From Agromyces badenianii (GTDB taxonomy: Bacteria > Actinomycetota > Actinomycetes > Actinomycetales > Microbacteriaceae): DNA of 64,000 nucleotides. The notes under the pieces were generated by a model, which saw only the letters and a program-made list of their open reading frames with translations, was not told the origin of the DNA and ran no database searches. Position 1 is the first letter of the stretch, and each line of letters begins with the position of its first letter. The stretch lies in NCBI RefSeq assembly GCF_003070885.1, contig NZ_CP028913.1:2988053-3052052 (forward strand), read 5' to 3'. The position numbers and the translations under genes are program-made. This document shows positions 1 to 9,227 of this stretch, in pieces.

Positions 1-2513
1 TCCACGTCAGCTCGGCCCCGTCGGCGTCGACGCCGGTGGCATCGGCCGTCGGCGACAGGAGGGTGAAGTCACCGGGGTGGGTGACGATCGTGTCGTCGAG
101 CTTGTTGTCGCCGCCACTCGGCGCCACGGTGATCGAACCGCCGACCGGAACGGTGACGGTGACGACGGAGACCGCTTGGCCGTTGACGTGCGTGTACGTC
201 GGCTTCATCGGCTTGCCGTCGACCTTGAGCTTCGTCCATCCGCCGGGGAACTCGACCGTCACGGTGAGCGGCTGCGACCCGGAGTTGTGGTTCACCACGG
301 TCTTGCTCGTGCCGTCGTGACGCACCCCGAAGTCGTGGTCGCCGACCTGGATGTGGTCGAGGTCGAGCCATCCGATCTCGGAGGGCAGGTGCGAGCGCAC
401 CGACACCGCGTGCTCGGGCGCGTTGGGACGCACCCCGGCGAGGCCCTCGACGGTCTGCGACACGAGCGTGTAGCTCAACTCGGGGTAGTCACCGTTGACG
501 CCCTGCGTGCGCACCTCGTGCGGCAGGTGGAGCTTGGAGATGATGTCCTTCATCCACGCCCACGCCTGCTCGTCGTGCCCGTAGTTGAAGAGCGCGTCGG
601 GCACGTAGGTCGTCGCCTCGATGTTCGGCGGCCGGTCCTCCTTGTACATGCGGTCGAGGTAGTCAATGTAGTCCCACGTGCGCTTGTCGTCGGGGTCGAG
701 GATCTCCTTCAGTGCGAAGAAGACGGAGTTCTCGCGGCCGAATCCGGCGTAGGGCTCGTTCGACGGACCGCGTCCGCGGACGAACTCCCACGCATCGCGC
801 GTGATGCCCCAGTCTTCGGTGAAGAACTGCTGCAGCTCCTCGGCCTTCGCGCGGAAAGCCTCAGCGGTCGCGGTGTCGCCCTTCGCCTCGGCGAGGTCGG
901 CGTACGCGACGTAGCCGCGGTACTGCGAGGCGAGACCGTCACCGGCCTCGATGACGGCGTGGTCGCTGCGCTCGTTGTAGCTCGCGGCGCCCTGGAAGAT
1001 GCCCCGTCCGGTTCCCTCGGCGACGCCGTTCGGGATCTGGGTGTCGTGCAGCGCGACGAAGTCGGTGACCGCCTTCGTGTAGTACTGCCAGAGCACCGGG
1101 TCGTTCAGGTAGTCGGCGTCGCCGGTCCAGCGGTACTGGTCGTCGGCCTCCTGCACGAGCTCGAAGACGGCCGGCACCTCGCGCACGAAGTTCGTGTCGC
1201 TCTTGTAGTCGATCGTGTAGGGGCTGCCGTCGAAGTTCAGGGCCCACAGCGGGTACCACTTGCGCGACTGGTTCGCGGTGCCCGCGAACGCCTTCAGCAT
1301 CGACTTGTTCTCGGCCTCGAGGCCGAGCAGGTGTCCGCCGGCGGCCTGGTGCACGAAGTCGCGCGAGTAGAACGCGGTGCGGTGCGCGTAGCCGGCCCAG
1401 TACGAGGGCAGGTAGTCGACGATCTTCGGCCCGGGGGTGCCGCCGTTGACGTTGACAGGGCCGCTCTTGCCGGTCTGCACGTGCAGACGTGCGCGCCACT
1501 TGGCCCAGTTCACGGCGTCCACGAGCTCTTGCGAGGAGCTCGCGATGGTGACGGTCTCGGCTTCCTCGGTCACGGTGACGGTCCATTCCGTCTCAGTGCC
1601 GGATGCTTCGGTGACGGTGAACGCGACGGGCTGCGTGTAGTTCTGCACCGCCGCCGGGTCGGGTGAGATCGTGGCGCCGCGGGGGATGCCGGCCGCGCCG
1701 GTGAGCGCCGAGACATCCGTCTCGAACGGCACCTGGAGCGTGACGGTCTTCGCCGTCTGGTCGATCTTGGCCGGGCCCTGCTGACCGGAGAGGTCGAAGC
1801 CGAAGAGGGAGCGGGTGTCGAGGGGCAGCGCGACGTCGTCGAGGTTGGTCCACCCGGTGCCGCCCGTGAAGAAGACCTCGACCACATCGCCGGCGTCGAG
1901 GCCGACTGGCGCGAGGGTGTACAGGCGGTAGGCGGTCTGCTGCGGCAGCGGCACCGAGGCGAGCACCTCGCCGCCGACCGTGCGGAGCCCGAACACTCCC
2001 CCGGTGCGCTGCGAGGCGACCCACGCCTCACCGGTGTAGGTGCCCGTCTGTGCGACCGTCACGCGCTGCGAGAGCGTGTTCGCGGCGCCGGCGTTCACGA
2101 AGGCGAGGCGCGTGCCCGACTTCGGGTTGTTCGTGGCGATGCCGGTGCCTGCGCCGAACTGCCACCCCTCCGTGCCGGACTCGAAGCCGCCGTTCACGAC
2201 GAGCGGCCCGGCAGCGGCAGCCTGCAGCGTGGCGGGTTCGGGCGTCTCGGTGACGTCATCGCCCGTGGATGTCGGCGCCTCGGGAGCCGGCGACTTGGAA
2301 GCCGGCGCCTCGGGGGCCGGTGTCCCGGTGGCCGGCGGCGTCGTCGGCTCGGTGGTCGGCGCCGCGGGCTGCACGGTCGGCTCGGGACTCGGTTCGACGG
2401 CGTTGGCCGCGGGGGCGGTGACCGTTGCGACGGCGAGCGACGCCAGCAGGGCGATCGCAATGCCGGCGGTGGGACGTCGCCGCCTGAATCGTAGGTGGGG
2501 TGTGGTGCGCATG
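1..2513 (-). CDS. Secreted multidomain six-hairpin-type glycoside hydrolase (3' end beyond window)
   Basis: The reading frame stays open to the left edge, so the C-terminus is missing; at least 837 residues are present. A Sec signal peptide (Arg-rich start, hydrophobic core about 17-34, cleavage near ANA at 38) is followed by a Pro/Thr/Ala linker to about 90. Next come a carbohydrate-binding-like jelly-roll (NGGFESG...W) at about 95-225 and an Ig-like segment at about 225-300. The remainder, with many Trp/Tyr and DYLDRMY- and NYGHDEQAW-type helices, resembles an alpha/alpha six-hairpin glycosidase. The start is ATG with a strong GAGGAGGAG ribosome site. It lies downstream of LacI and Gfo/Idh genes and faces a sugar importer, so it probably releases sugars outside the cell. 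The substrate cannot be read from sequence; rhamnosidase-like families are candidates. Confidence 0.72.
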
Positions 2514-2595
2514 GCTCTCCTCCTCGAGAACTCGGCGAGCGCGGACTCCCCCACCGCTCACTCGGTCGACGGAGAAGCCGGCACGAAAACGTGCC

Positions 2596-2622
2596 TTGCA
2601 AGAGATTATTGCAAATTTACAA
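2596..2622. promoter_or_regulatory. Candidate LacI-family operator upstream of the glycosidase gene
   Basis: Two palindromic TTGCAA hexamers lie 13 bp apart (2596-2601 and 2609-2614). The second is part of a 14-bp near-palindrome, TTGCAAATTTACAA (2609-2622, one mismatch), and this AT-rich patch stands out in GC-rich DNA. It overlaps the last codons of the lacI gene and precedes the glycosidase gene. A further GGCACG-AAAA-CGTGCC inverted repeat lies at 2580-2595. LacI-family operators are usually such palindromes, but the assignment to the neighbouring regulator is inference. Confidence 0.4.
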
Positions 2623-3681
2623 CGAGAGGTCGAGATGTGACGTCGAATCGACCTCGACCAGGCCCGCGCCGACACCGGAGACCCCGGCGGCGCACCCGCA
2701 CGACTCCCGCACGACGAGCTCGGTCGGGAAGGTCGTGAGCCCCGGCGTGAGCACGCCGGTCACCAGTTGGCGGATCGCCTCGTCGGCCATCGCCGCGATC
2801 GGCTGGGCGACCGTGGTCAGCGGCGGCCAGGTGTAGGCGGACTCCATCGTGCCGTCGAAGGAGACCACCGCGATGTCGTCGGGCACGCGCAAGCCGGCCC
2901 GGTGCAGCGCGGCGAGCAGGCCGACCGCGATCTGATCGGATGCCGCGAACACGGCCCGCGGCCGGCGCTCCGACTCGGCGAGCGCGAGGCCCGCCTCGTA
3001 CCCGCCGGCGTACGAGAACGGCGCGTGCAGGCGCGGTCCGAGCGGCAGCCCGGCCTCGCTGAGCGCGTCGGACCAGCCGCGTTCGCGTCGATCGATCGCG
3101 AGCGCACTGCCGACGAACGCGATGTCGCGATAGCCGTGCTCGATGAGGTGCTCCACCGCCGACTTCGCTCCGGCGCGGAAGTCCACGCCGATCGCCGGGG
3201 TCTTGCTCGCCCCCGTGTACTGGTTGATGAGCACCACCGGGATGTCGAGCGATTCGATGATCGCCTGCTCCACCGCGGTGAGCACGTCGGCGATGATGAG
3301 CCCGCCGATCTGGCGTGCCGCGAGATCGTGGATCTGATCGGCCGCAGCGACGTGCTCACGATCGGAGTTGGCGATGAGCAACGAGCGATCGCGCCGCACG
3401 GTCGCACGGTCGAGCGCGTGGCAGAGCTGCGCGAAGAACGGGTTGCGGCTGTCGACCACGATCATGCCGATCATGTCGGCCGACCCCGTCGACAGGGCCC
3501 GCGCCGCGGCGTTCGGCCGGTAGCCGAGCACGCGCACCGCCTCGAGCACCCGTTCACGAGTGAGCGGGGCGACCGGCTTCGGCCCGTTGTTGAGCACGTA
3601 GCTCACGACCGCGGTGCTCACGCCGCTGTAGCGGGCCACGTCGGCTCGCGTGACCTTCCTGTTCTTGGGCAGCTCGCTCAT
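2617..3681 (-). CDS. LacI family transcriptional regulator
   Basis: 354 residues, normal for the family. The N-terminal helix-turn-helix (about 12-55: TRADVARYSGVSTAVVSYVL, then the hinge-helix segment YRPNAAARAL) precedes a periplasmic-binding-protein-like effector domain that contains GMIVVDSRNPFF and the typical PDDIAVVSFDG near the end. It should bind DNA as a dimer and release it on binding a sugar. It sits between the Gfo/Idh oxidoreductase and the glycosidase on one strand, 64 bp after the first, so it is probably the local repressor of this sugar locus. The effector is unknown. Confidence 0.9.
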   Translation of the reverse strand: MSELPKNRKVTRADVARYSGVSTAVVSYVLNNGPKPVAPLTRERVLEAVRVLGYRPNAAARALSTGSADMIGMIVVDSRNPFFAQLCHALDRATVRRDRSLLIANSDREHVAAADQIHDLAARQIGGLIIADVLTAVEQAIIESLDIPVVLINQYTGASKTPAIGVDFRAGAKSAVEHLIEHGYRDIAFVGSALAIDRRERGWSDALSEAGLPLGPRLHAPFSYAGGYEAGLALAESERRPRAVFAASDQIAVGLLAALHRAGLRVPDDIAVVSFDGTMESAYTWPPLTTVAQPIAAMADEAIRQLVTGVLTPGLTTFPTELVVRESCGCAAGVSGVGAGLVEVDSTSHLDLSL

Positions 3682-3745
3682 CTCAGATCCCCTCGTTCAG
3701 CGGCGGACCGGGCGCAGGAGCTGCCGGGGTCGCGCGAGTGCAAGG

Positions 3746-4978
3746 CTAGCGACTGAGTGCCGCCGTCGGCGTCAGGCGAGCGGATGCCTCGGGCTCGCCC
3801 ATGTCGGGAATGACGAGGCGTTCGCCGCCGCGGCGGGCCGATTCGTGTGCGATCACGCCCGGAAGCGTGAACCGTGCCGCCGTCCAGGCGTTCACCGGCG
3901 GCAGCGTGCCGTGTTCGACGGCATGCACGAAGTCGTCGACGAGGAAGTGGTGGCTGCCCTCGTGCCCGTTGTGGAGCCCCCGCAGTTCTTCGGGGATGCG
4001 CGACCGGTCGTGGATCGGGGCGTAGCCCGACACGAACGCGTCGCGCAGCGCCGGCGCGACGTGCGCGAGCGACGGGTCGTCGGCATCGAGCGACGGGTGG
4101 GTGTCGATGAGCTCGGAGACATCCTCGACCCCCTCTCTCGTCTGCCAGTACGAGGCGGTAGTGACCTGCTCGAAGGTGCCGTCGGTGCCGAACCACCGGA
4201 ATCGCGACTCCCGGCGGTGCGAGGGGAACCCGACGCGGCGGAACTCGTTGATGCGCATGGAGCCGCCCGCGGCGAGCTCGAAGAGCGCGGTGACGTTGGA
4301 GAAGTCGTTGTCGAACTGGCTGACCTCGCGGTCGAACACGCCGTCGCCGCGGTCGTCGACGACACCGACCGCCGAGACGGCCGTCGCGAAGGTCGGCCAG
4401 GCCCCGAGCACACCGCCGATGGAGTGCGTGGGATAGAGCATGGGCGGGTAGCTCGCCGTGGCCTTCCAGTTCTCGCCGCCGCTGTAGCGGTAGGCGTCGT
4501 AGAAGCCGAGGTCCATGTCGTGCACGTAGTCGCCCTCGGCGTAGAAGAGGCGGCCGAATGCACCGGCTGCGAGCTTCTCACGGGCGAAGACCGTCGCGGG
4601 GTTGTAGAAGCTCGTCTCGCCCATCATGTAGGTGAGCCCGGTCTCGCGCACGGCCTCGATGATCGCAGCGATCTCGTCGACGGTGATCGCCATCGGCACG
4701 GCGGAGTACACGTGCTTGCCGGCCCGGAGCGCGCGCACGACGAGCGGGCCGTGGGTCCACCGCTGGGTGAAGATCGCGATGGCGTCGACCGGGGAGGCGA
4801 GCATCTCGTCGAAGCTCGCCATCGTGCCCGCGAGCCCTGCTGCCGCGACGAGCTCGTCGGCCCGCTCGGGGATCGTGTCGGTCACGTACACCTCGGAGAC
4901 GCCCGGGTGGTGGTGGAAGAGAGTCGCGAACTGGCCCGAGAATTGGCCAGCGCCGACGATGCCCAACGAGAACGCCAT
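3746..4978 (-). CDS. Gfo/Idh/MocA family NAD(P)-dependent oxidoreductase
   Basis: 410 residues. The Rossmann fold begins at residue 5 with the dinucleotide motif GIVGAGQFSG, and the C-terminal Gfo/Idh/MocA alpha/beta domain follows. At the place where the family normally has the EKP catalytic-site lysine (after AGKHV), this protein reads YSAVPMA (residues 91-97), so the usual lysine is absent. That suggests a divergent subfamily rather than a standard inositol- or glucose-dehydrogenase. The start is ATG behind GAAGGAAA. It is first in a minus-strand unit with lacI and the glycosidase and is divergent from the sugar importer, so it likely converts the imported sugar or a derivative. Confidence 0.85.
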   Translation of the reverse strand: MAFSLGIVGAGQFSGQFATLFHHHPGVSEVYVTDTIPERADELVAAAGLAGTMASFDEMLASPVDAIAIFTQRWTHGPLVVRALRAGKHVYSAVPMAITVDEIAAIIEAVRETGLTYMMGETSFYNPATVFAREKLAAGAFGRLFYAEGDYVHDMDLGFYDAYRYSGGENWKATASYPPMLYPTHSIGGVLGAWPTFATAVSAVGVVDDRGDGVFDREVSQFDNDFSNVTALFELAAGGSMRINEFRRVGFPSHRRESRFRWFGTDGTFEQVTTASYWQTREGVEDVSELIDTHPSLDADDPSLAHVAPALRDAFVSGYAPIHDRSRIPEELRGLHNGHEGSHHFLVDDFVHAVEHGTLPPVNAWTAARFTLPGVIAHESARRGGERLVIPDMGEPEASARLTPTAALSR

Positions 4979-5029
4979 GGTGTTTCCTTCGCCTTTGCAC
5001 GCGTCGCCGAATTGCTCGCGTGTGAAGGC

Positions 5030-5058
5030 AGTCTCGCACTGCGTTCTACGCGTGTCAA
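5030..5058 (-). promoter_or_regulatory. Sigma-A-type promoter for the oxidoreductase/lacI/glycosidase unit
   Basis: On the minus strand a perfect -35 TTGACA (5053-5058) is followed 17 bp later by GAGACT (5030-5035). It points at the oxidoreductase ATG about 50 bp downstream. The palindrome at 5060-5083 abuts the -35 box. Confidence 0.5.
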
Positions 5059-5059
5059 C

Positions 5060-5083
5060 AAGGATTCCTTCCTTGGAATCCTT
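5060..5083. promoter_or_regulatory. Perfect 9-6-9 inverted repeat, candidate operator in divergent promoter region
   Basis: AAGGATTCC at 5060-5068 and GGAATCCTT at 5075-5083 flank TTCCTT. It lies between the divergent oxidoreductase and solute-binding-protein genes, immediately upstream of the leftward -35 box. A repressor or activator bound here could control both directions; the local LacI protein is the obvious candidate, by inference only. Confidence 0.5.
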
Positions 5084-5201
5084 TGATTCACTGGGACGAA
5101 CTCACTCTTGCGATTAATTATCTACGCGGGTAACCTCTGAGCAACCCGCCCCGGCGACGTCGAAGTCCGGAGCGGATGTCCCCAAGTGTTAGGAACAGAC
5201 G

Positions 5202-6443
5202 ATGAAGTCCACTCTTCCCGGTCTCGCCGCCGTTGCGGTGCTCGCCGTCGCGCTGACGGGTTGCTCCGCCGGCGACGACGGCGGCACGACGATCGAGGTG
5301 CAGACCAACCTCGGCGCGACCGACCCGATCCTCGAAGTGCTCGCCGAAGTCACCGAGGCGTACACCGACGACCACCCCGACATCGAGATCGATCTCGTGC
5401 CGGCCACCGACACGTACGAGGCCGACATGAAGGTCCGCCTCGCCTCGGGCGACGTGCCCGACATCTGGGCGACGCACGGCTGGTCGCTGCTGCGCTACAG
5501 CGAGTTCCTCGAGCCCCTGAACGACCAGCCCTGGGCGAAGAACTTCAACCCCGCGCTCGCTCCCGCGATGGAGAACGCCGAAGGCGAGTTCTTCGCGCTC
5601 CCGCTCGACACCGACGTCGCCGGCATCGTCTACAACCGGGCCGTGCTCGACGCCGCGGGCATCGACCCGGCGAGCCTCACCGACTGGGCGAAGTTCGACG
5701 CGGCGTTGAAGACCCTCGCCGACGCCGGCGTCACGCCGATCGCCTCGTCGGGCAAAGACAGCTGGTTCGCCGGCAACATCCCCGACTTCATGGGTTCGGG
5801 CGGGTTCACCGACGAGGAGTTCCAGGGCTTCCTCGACGGCGAGTTCCAGGCCGACGGCTACGCGTCGCTCCTCGACGAGGTCGCGAAGTGGCAGGCCGCG
5901 GGGTACTTCAACCCCGACTACTCCTCGGCCACGACCGACGACCTCGGGCGGGCCCTCGCCGAGGGCAAGACCGGGTTCATCATGGTGCAGAACTACATCG
6001 TCGGCACCGCACTCGGCTTCGACCCCGACGCCGAGCTCGGCTACTTCCCGATCCCGTCCGACGCCGGCTCGCCGTTCCTCGTCGGCGGCGAGGGTCGCGC
6101 CTACGGCGTGTCCCGCACCTCCGAGCACAAGCAGGAGGCCCTCGACTACCTCGCGTTCCTCGCCGAGCCCGAGAACCTCTCCCAGCTCGCGAGCGCGATC
6201 GGCGGCATCCCCGGCCTCACCGACGCCACGAGCGACCTCGGCGTGCTGCAGGCCAGCTACGACGAGTTCGTTGCGCCAGGTGACGTTCCGTTGCTGCCCT
6301 ACTTCGACCGGGTTTACCTGCCGAACGGCATCTGGGACACCATGGTCTCGACGACCGACAGCATCATCACCGGCCAAGCGGATGTCCCGACCGCCGTCGA
6401 CCAGATGACGACGAGCTTCGACAGCCTCCACGGCCAGGAGTGA
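5202..6443 (+). CDS. Sugar ABC transporter substrate-binding lipoprotein
   Basis: 413 residues. The lipoprotein signal peptide has lipobox LTGC with the modified Cys at 21, so the protein is tethered to the outer face of the membrane. The rest is a family-1 extracellular solute-binding protein (ASGDVPDIWATHGW, FALPLDTDVAGIVYNRAVLDAAGI, and EGRAYGVSRTSEHKQEALDYLAFL near the C-terminus). It has an ATG start with AGGAA upstream. It is the first gene of a three-gene importer unit followed by two permeases. No ATPase gene is present here, so a shared MsiK-type ATPase elsewhere probably powers it, as is usual in actinobacteria. The ligand is unknown but probably matches the adjacent glycosidase. 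Confidence 0.92.
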   Translation: MKSTLPGLAAVAVLAVALTGCSAGDDGGTTIEVQTNLGATDPILEVLAEVTEAYTDDHPDIEIDLVPATDTYEADMKVRLASGDVPDIWATHGWSLLRYSEFLEPLNDQPWAKNFNPALAPAMENAEGEFFALPLDTDVAGIVYNRAVLDAAGIDPASLTDWAKFDAALKTLADAGVTPIASSGKDSWFAGNIPDFMGSGGFTDEEFQGFLDGEFQADGYASLLDEVAKWQAAGYFNPDYSSATTDDLGRALAEGKTGFIMVQNYIVGTALGFDPDAELGYFPIPSDAGSPFLVGGEGRAYGVSRTSEHKQEALDYLAFLAEPENLSQLASAIGGIPGLTDATSDLGVLQASYDEFVAPGDVPLLPYFDRVYLPNGIWDTMVSTTDSIITGQADVPTAVDQMTTSFDSLHGQE

Positions 6444-6448
6444 CCCCC

Positions 6449-6479
6449 GATGGTGGGGCGGCCCTGCCGCCCCACCATC
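6449..6479 (+). promoter_or_regulatory. Strong intercistronic hairpin after the binding-protein gene
   Basis: Perfect 14-bp arms (6449-6462 and 6466-6479, beginning GATGGTGGGGCGGC) surround a 3-nt loop, with no following T-run. Placed between the binding-protein and permease genes, it probably stabilises or partly terminates the mRNA so that more binding protein than permease is made, as known for other importers. Confidence 0.6.
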
Positions 6480-6520
6480 CACTCCCCCGGTTCCACCGCA
6501 CCTCCCGAAAGGCCACTGCG

Positions 6521-7456
6521 TTGACAGCGACGTCATCCCTCACCCTCCCGCAGCGTCGACGCGGTTCCCGCTCATCCGCGAGCCCTCGATTCGCGCGCCG
6601 CAGCCTCAACCTCTTCTACGTGCCGGCCCTCGCCGTGCTCGCGCTGTTCACGATCTGGCCGCTCCTCAACGGCATCGTGCTCTCGTTCACGAACTGGAAC
6701 GGCTACAGCCCGGGCCGCAGCTTCATCGGCCTCGAGAACTACGGCCGACTGTTCGCCGACCCGATCTTCCACACGGCCCTCTTCAACACCTTCATCTACG
6801 GGTTCGGTTCCACGCTCATCCAGCAGGTCGTCGGCCTGGCCCTCGCGCTCGCGCTCGACCGTGCGATGCGCGGCCGCAACGTCGCCCGCGCGATCATCTA
6901 CCTTCCCGTGCTCGTCTCCCCCGTCGTCATGGGCACGATGTACTACCTCTTCTTCTCCTACAACTCGGGCGGGTTGAACGATCTCGTCGTCGCCCTCGGC
7001 GGCGAGCGCACGGCCTGGCTCAGCGACTCGAACACGGCCATCGCGCTCATCGTGCTCGTCAACTCCCTGCAGTTCGTCGGCATCTCGATGGTCATCTACC
7101 TCGCCGGACTCCAATCGATCCCGGTCATGTACTACGAGGCCGCCCGACTCGACGGCGCCGGCGCGTTGCAGCAGTTCATGAACGTCACCGTGCCGCTGCT
7201 GCAGCCCGCCTTCGCCACGAGCATCGTGTTGAACCTCATCGGCGGGCTCAAGCTCTTCGACGTCATCCAGGTGCTCACCGGCGGCGGGCCCGGCTACTCC
7301 ACCAACTCGGTCTCGACCCTCATCAGCACGGCGTACTTCGACAACCAGACCGCCGGATACGCCTCCGCGATGGGCGTCGCCCTCTTCATCCTCATCGCCG
7401 TGTTCACCCTCTTCGCGAACACGATGCTGAACCGCAAGCGTCTGGAGCTGCAGTGA
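6521..7456 (+). CDS. Carbohydrate ABC transporter permease (MalF/UgpA type)
   Basis: 311 residues from the TTG at 6521, which has GAAAGG upstream. An in-frame GTG at 6440 would force translation through the 14-bp hairpin and is less likely. A basic N-terminus precedes six membrane segments, and the permease EAA loop is visible as YYEAARLDGAGALQQFMNVTVPLL. It forms the membrane channel with the next gene, which overlaps it by 4 bp (GTGA). Confidence 0.88.
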   Translation: MTATSSLTLPQRRRGSRSSASPRFARRSLNLFYVPALAVLALFTIWPLLNGIVLSFTNWNGYSPGRSFIGLENYGRLFADPIFHTALFNTFIYGFGSTLIQQVVGLALALALDRAMRGRNVARAIIYLPVLVSPVVMGTMYYLFFSYNSGGLNDLVVALGGERTAWLSDSNTAIALIVLVNSLQFVGISMVIYLAGLQSIPVMYYEAARLDGAGALQQFMNVTVPLLQPAFATSIVLNLIGGLKLFDVIQVLTGGGPGYSTNSVSTLISTAYFDNQTAGYASAMGVALFILIAVFTLFANTMLNRKRLELQ

Positions 7457-8373
7457 CCACGACGATCACCGAACCCGCCGGAGCGACGGCCGAACGCGGC
7501 ATCCGCTTCACCGACGACCGACGCCCCCCTGCCCGCCCGCGTGCCGGTCGTGCCGGTCGTGCCGTCGGGAGCATCGCGATCGGCTTCGGGCTGCTCGTCG
7601 CGATCGTGCTGCAGCTGCTGCCCTTCTACATCACCGTCACCACGGCGCTGAAGCCGCGCAGCGACCTCTCCTCGCAGTGGGTGCTCCCGGGCGACGAGTG
7701 GTATTGGCAGAACTTCACCACGGCCGTCGACCGCGGCCACATCCTCGGCGCGATCGGCAACAGCGCGCTCGTCACCCTCGTGAGCACGCTGCTCGTGTGC
7801 GCGCTCGGCGCCCTCGCCGCCTACCCGCTCGCTCGCCGCACGAGCGTGACGAACCGGCTCGTGATGGTCGGCATCGTGGGCCTCATCATGGTTCCGCCGC
7901 TGTCGATCCTCGTGCCGCTCTACACGATGATGAACCAACTGCAGGCGGTCAACACCTACTGGGGCACCATCCTCGTCATGGTCGCCACGCAATTGCCACT
8001 CGCGATCTTCCTCTACGCCTCCTTCATGCGCGGGCTGCCGCTCTCCATCGAGGAGGCCGCAGCGGTCGACGGCGCGAGCCCCGTGCAAATCCTCTTCCGG
8101 GTGGTCTTCCCGATGCTGAAGCCGGTCACCGCGACCGTCGTCATCCTCACGAGCGTCGCGGTGTGGAACGAGTACGCGCTGAGCGTCTACCTCATGCGCA
8201 GCCCCGACATGCGCACGATCGCCCCGGCGATCGGCACGTTCTTCGCCAGTTCGGGCAGCGACCTCGGTGCGGCAGCGGCCGCGTCGCTCATGTCGGTCGT
8301 GCCGGTGCTCGCGGTCTACCTCGTGCTGCAGCGCTACTTCATCAAGGGCATGGTGGCCGGCGCCGAGAAGTAG
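7453..8373 (+). CDS. Carbohydrate ABC transporter permease (MalG type)
   Basis: 306 residues with six membrane segments and the EAA loop IEEAAAVDGASPVQILFRVV, where the coupling ATPase docks. The GTG start overlaps the stop of the preceding permease (GTGA), so translation is coupled. It is the second subunit of the heterodimeric sugar channel. Its 3' end overlaps the convergent YrhK-protein gene by 32 bp. Confidence 0.9.
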   Translation: MTTTITEPAGATAERGIRFTDDRRPPARPRAGRAGRAVGSIAIGFGLLVAIVLQLLPFYITVTTALKPRSDLSSQWVLPGDEWYWQNFTTAVDRGHILGAIGNSALVTLVSTLLVCALGALAAYPLARRTSVTNRLVMVGIVGLIMVPPLSILVPLYTMMNQLQAVNTYWGTILVMVATQLPLAIFLYASFMRGLPLSIEEAAAVDGASPVQILFRVVFPMLKPVTATVVILTSVAVWNEYALSVYLMRSPDMRTIAPAIGTFFASSGSDLGAAAAASLMSVVPVLAVYLVLQRYFIKGMVAGAEK

Positions 8374-9196
8374 GGCCGGTGCCCGACTCAGGTTCGGGCT
8401 CGGCGTCGGATTCGGGTCCGGCGCCGGGCTCGACGCCGGGTCCGGGCTCGGCGTCGGGTTCGGGTCCGGCGCCGGGTTCGGGCTCGGGGTCGGCGTCGGG
8501 TTCGGGTTCGGCCTCAGGGCCGGGCCCGGGCCCGGCGTCGATCGTTCGCCGCGAGAGCAGCGCGGCCACGAGAAAGCACGCCGCCCCGATCAGGGTGCCG
8601 AGGTTCGCCCAGAACTCGCTCACGAGCGAGCCGGTCTCGGGCACGACGTAGGCGCCGAACGCCGAGGCGCCGAACGCGATCGACCCGACGAGGTTCAACC
8701 AGGTGCCGTGCCACGAGCGGGCGTCCGCGTCCCAGAGCTCGCCCCGGCGCTTCGTCGCGACCACCGCGAGCCCACTCGAGACGAGGAACGCCGCCGAACC
8801 CCACGCGTCTGGTCGCCAGCCCGCCCCGAGGCGGGTGGGGTCGGCGATCGCGGCGGCGAGCGCGGCAGCGGTGCTGAGGTTGAAGAACAGCGTGCCGCCG
8901 AACTGGATCGCGGCCGCCCACCAGTCGGCACGGTCTGCCCGGTTCGTGCCGATCCGCGGCGGGCGACGGCCACTGAGGCTCAGCTGGATGAACGCGGCGA
9001 GCGTGAAGAGGATCGAGCCCGCGAAGAAGGTGACGCCCACCCCGACCGGGCCCGCCCACTCGGCGTAGAACGGGATCGCGCCGACGAGGAAGCAGAGCGA
9101 TCCGATCGCGAACCCCCACGACTCACGGCGGAGGCGGCGCCGTCGCCCACCGGCGCCACCGGTCGACGGACTCGGCGTCGCGGCATCCGCTCGCAT
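8342..9196 (-). CDS. YrhK-like domain membrane protein with acidic Pro-rich tail
   Basis: About 284 residues from the ATG at 9196; an alternative in-frame start at 9259 would overlap the decarboxylase gene. Several hydrophobic helices (IGSLCFLVGAIPFYAEW, TFFAGSILFTLAAFIQL, AAFLVSSGLAVVATK, TLIGAACFLVAALL) match the actinobacterial YrhK-like family. The last roughly 70 residues are a low-complexity Pro/Glu/Asp/Gly tail encoded by near-repetitive DNA (about 8385-8540). It follows gadB on the same strand, but a functional link is not established. Confidence 0.7.
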   Translation of the reverse strand: MRADAATPSPSTGGAGGRRRRLRRESWGFAIGSLCFLVGAIPFYAEWAGPVGVGVTFFAGSILFTLAAFIQLSLSGRRPPRIGTNRADRADWWAAAIQFGGTLFFNLSTAAALAAAIADPTRLGAGWRPDAWGSAAFLVSSGLAVVATKRRGELWDADARSWHGTWLNLVGSIAFGASAFGAYVVPETGSLVSEFWANLGTLIGAACFLVAALLSRRTIDAGPGPGPEAEPEPDADPEPEPGAGPEPDAEPGPGVEPGAGPESDAEPEPESGTGPTSRRRPPCP

Positions 9197-9227
9197 TCGG
9201 TCCGTTCCGCTCAAGACCGCGACCCGC

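Noticed and set aside
77-1666. 529-residue plus-strand open frame
   Set aside because: It is the high-GC shadow of the secreted glycosidase on the minus strand; composition is Arg/Val/Gly/Asp-rich with no domain.
6440-6520. GTG start at 6440 for the first permease
   Set aside because: It overlaps the upstream stop but would place a perfect 14-bp hairpin inside the coding region; the TTG at 6521 has a ribosome site.
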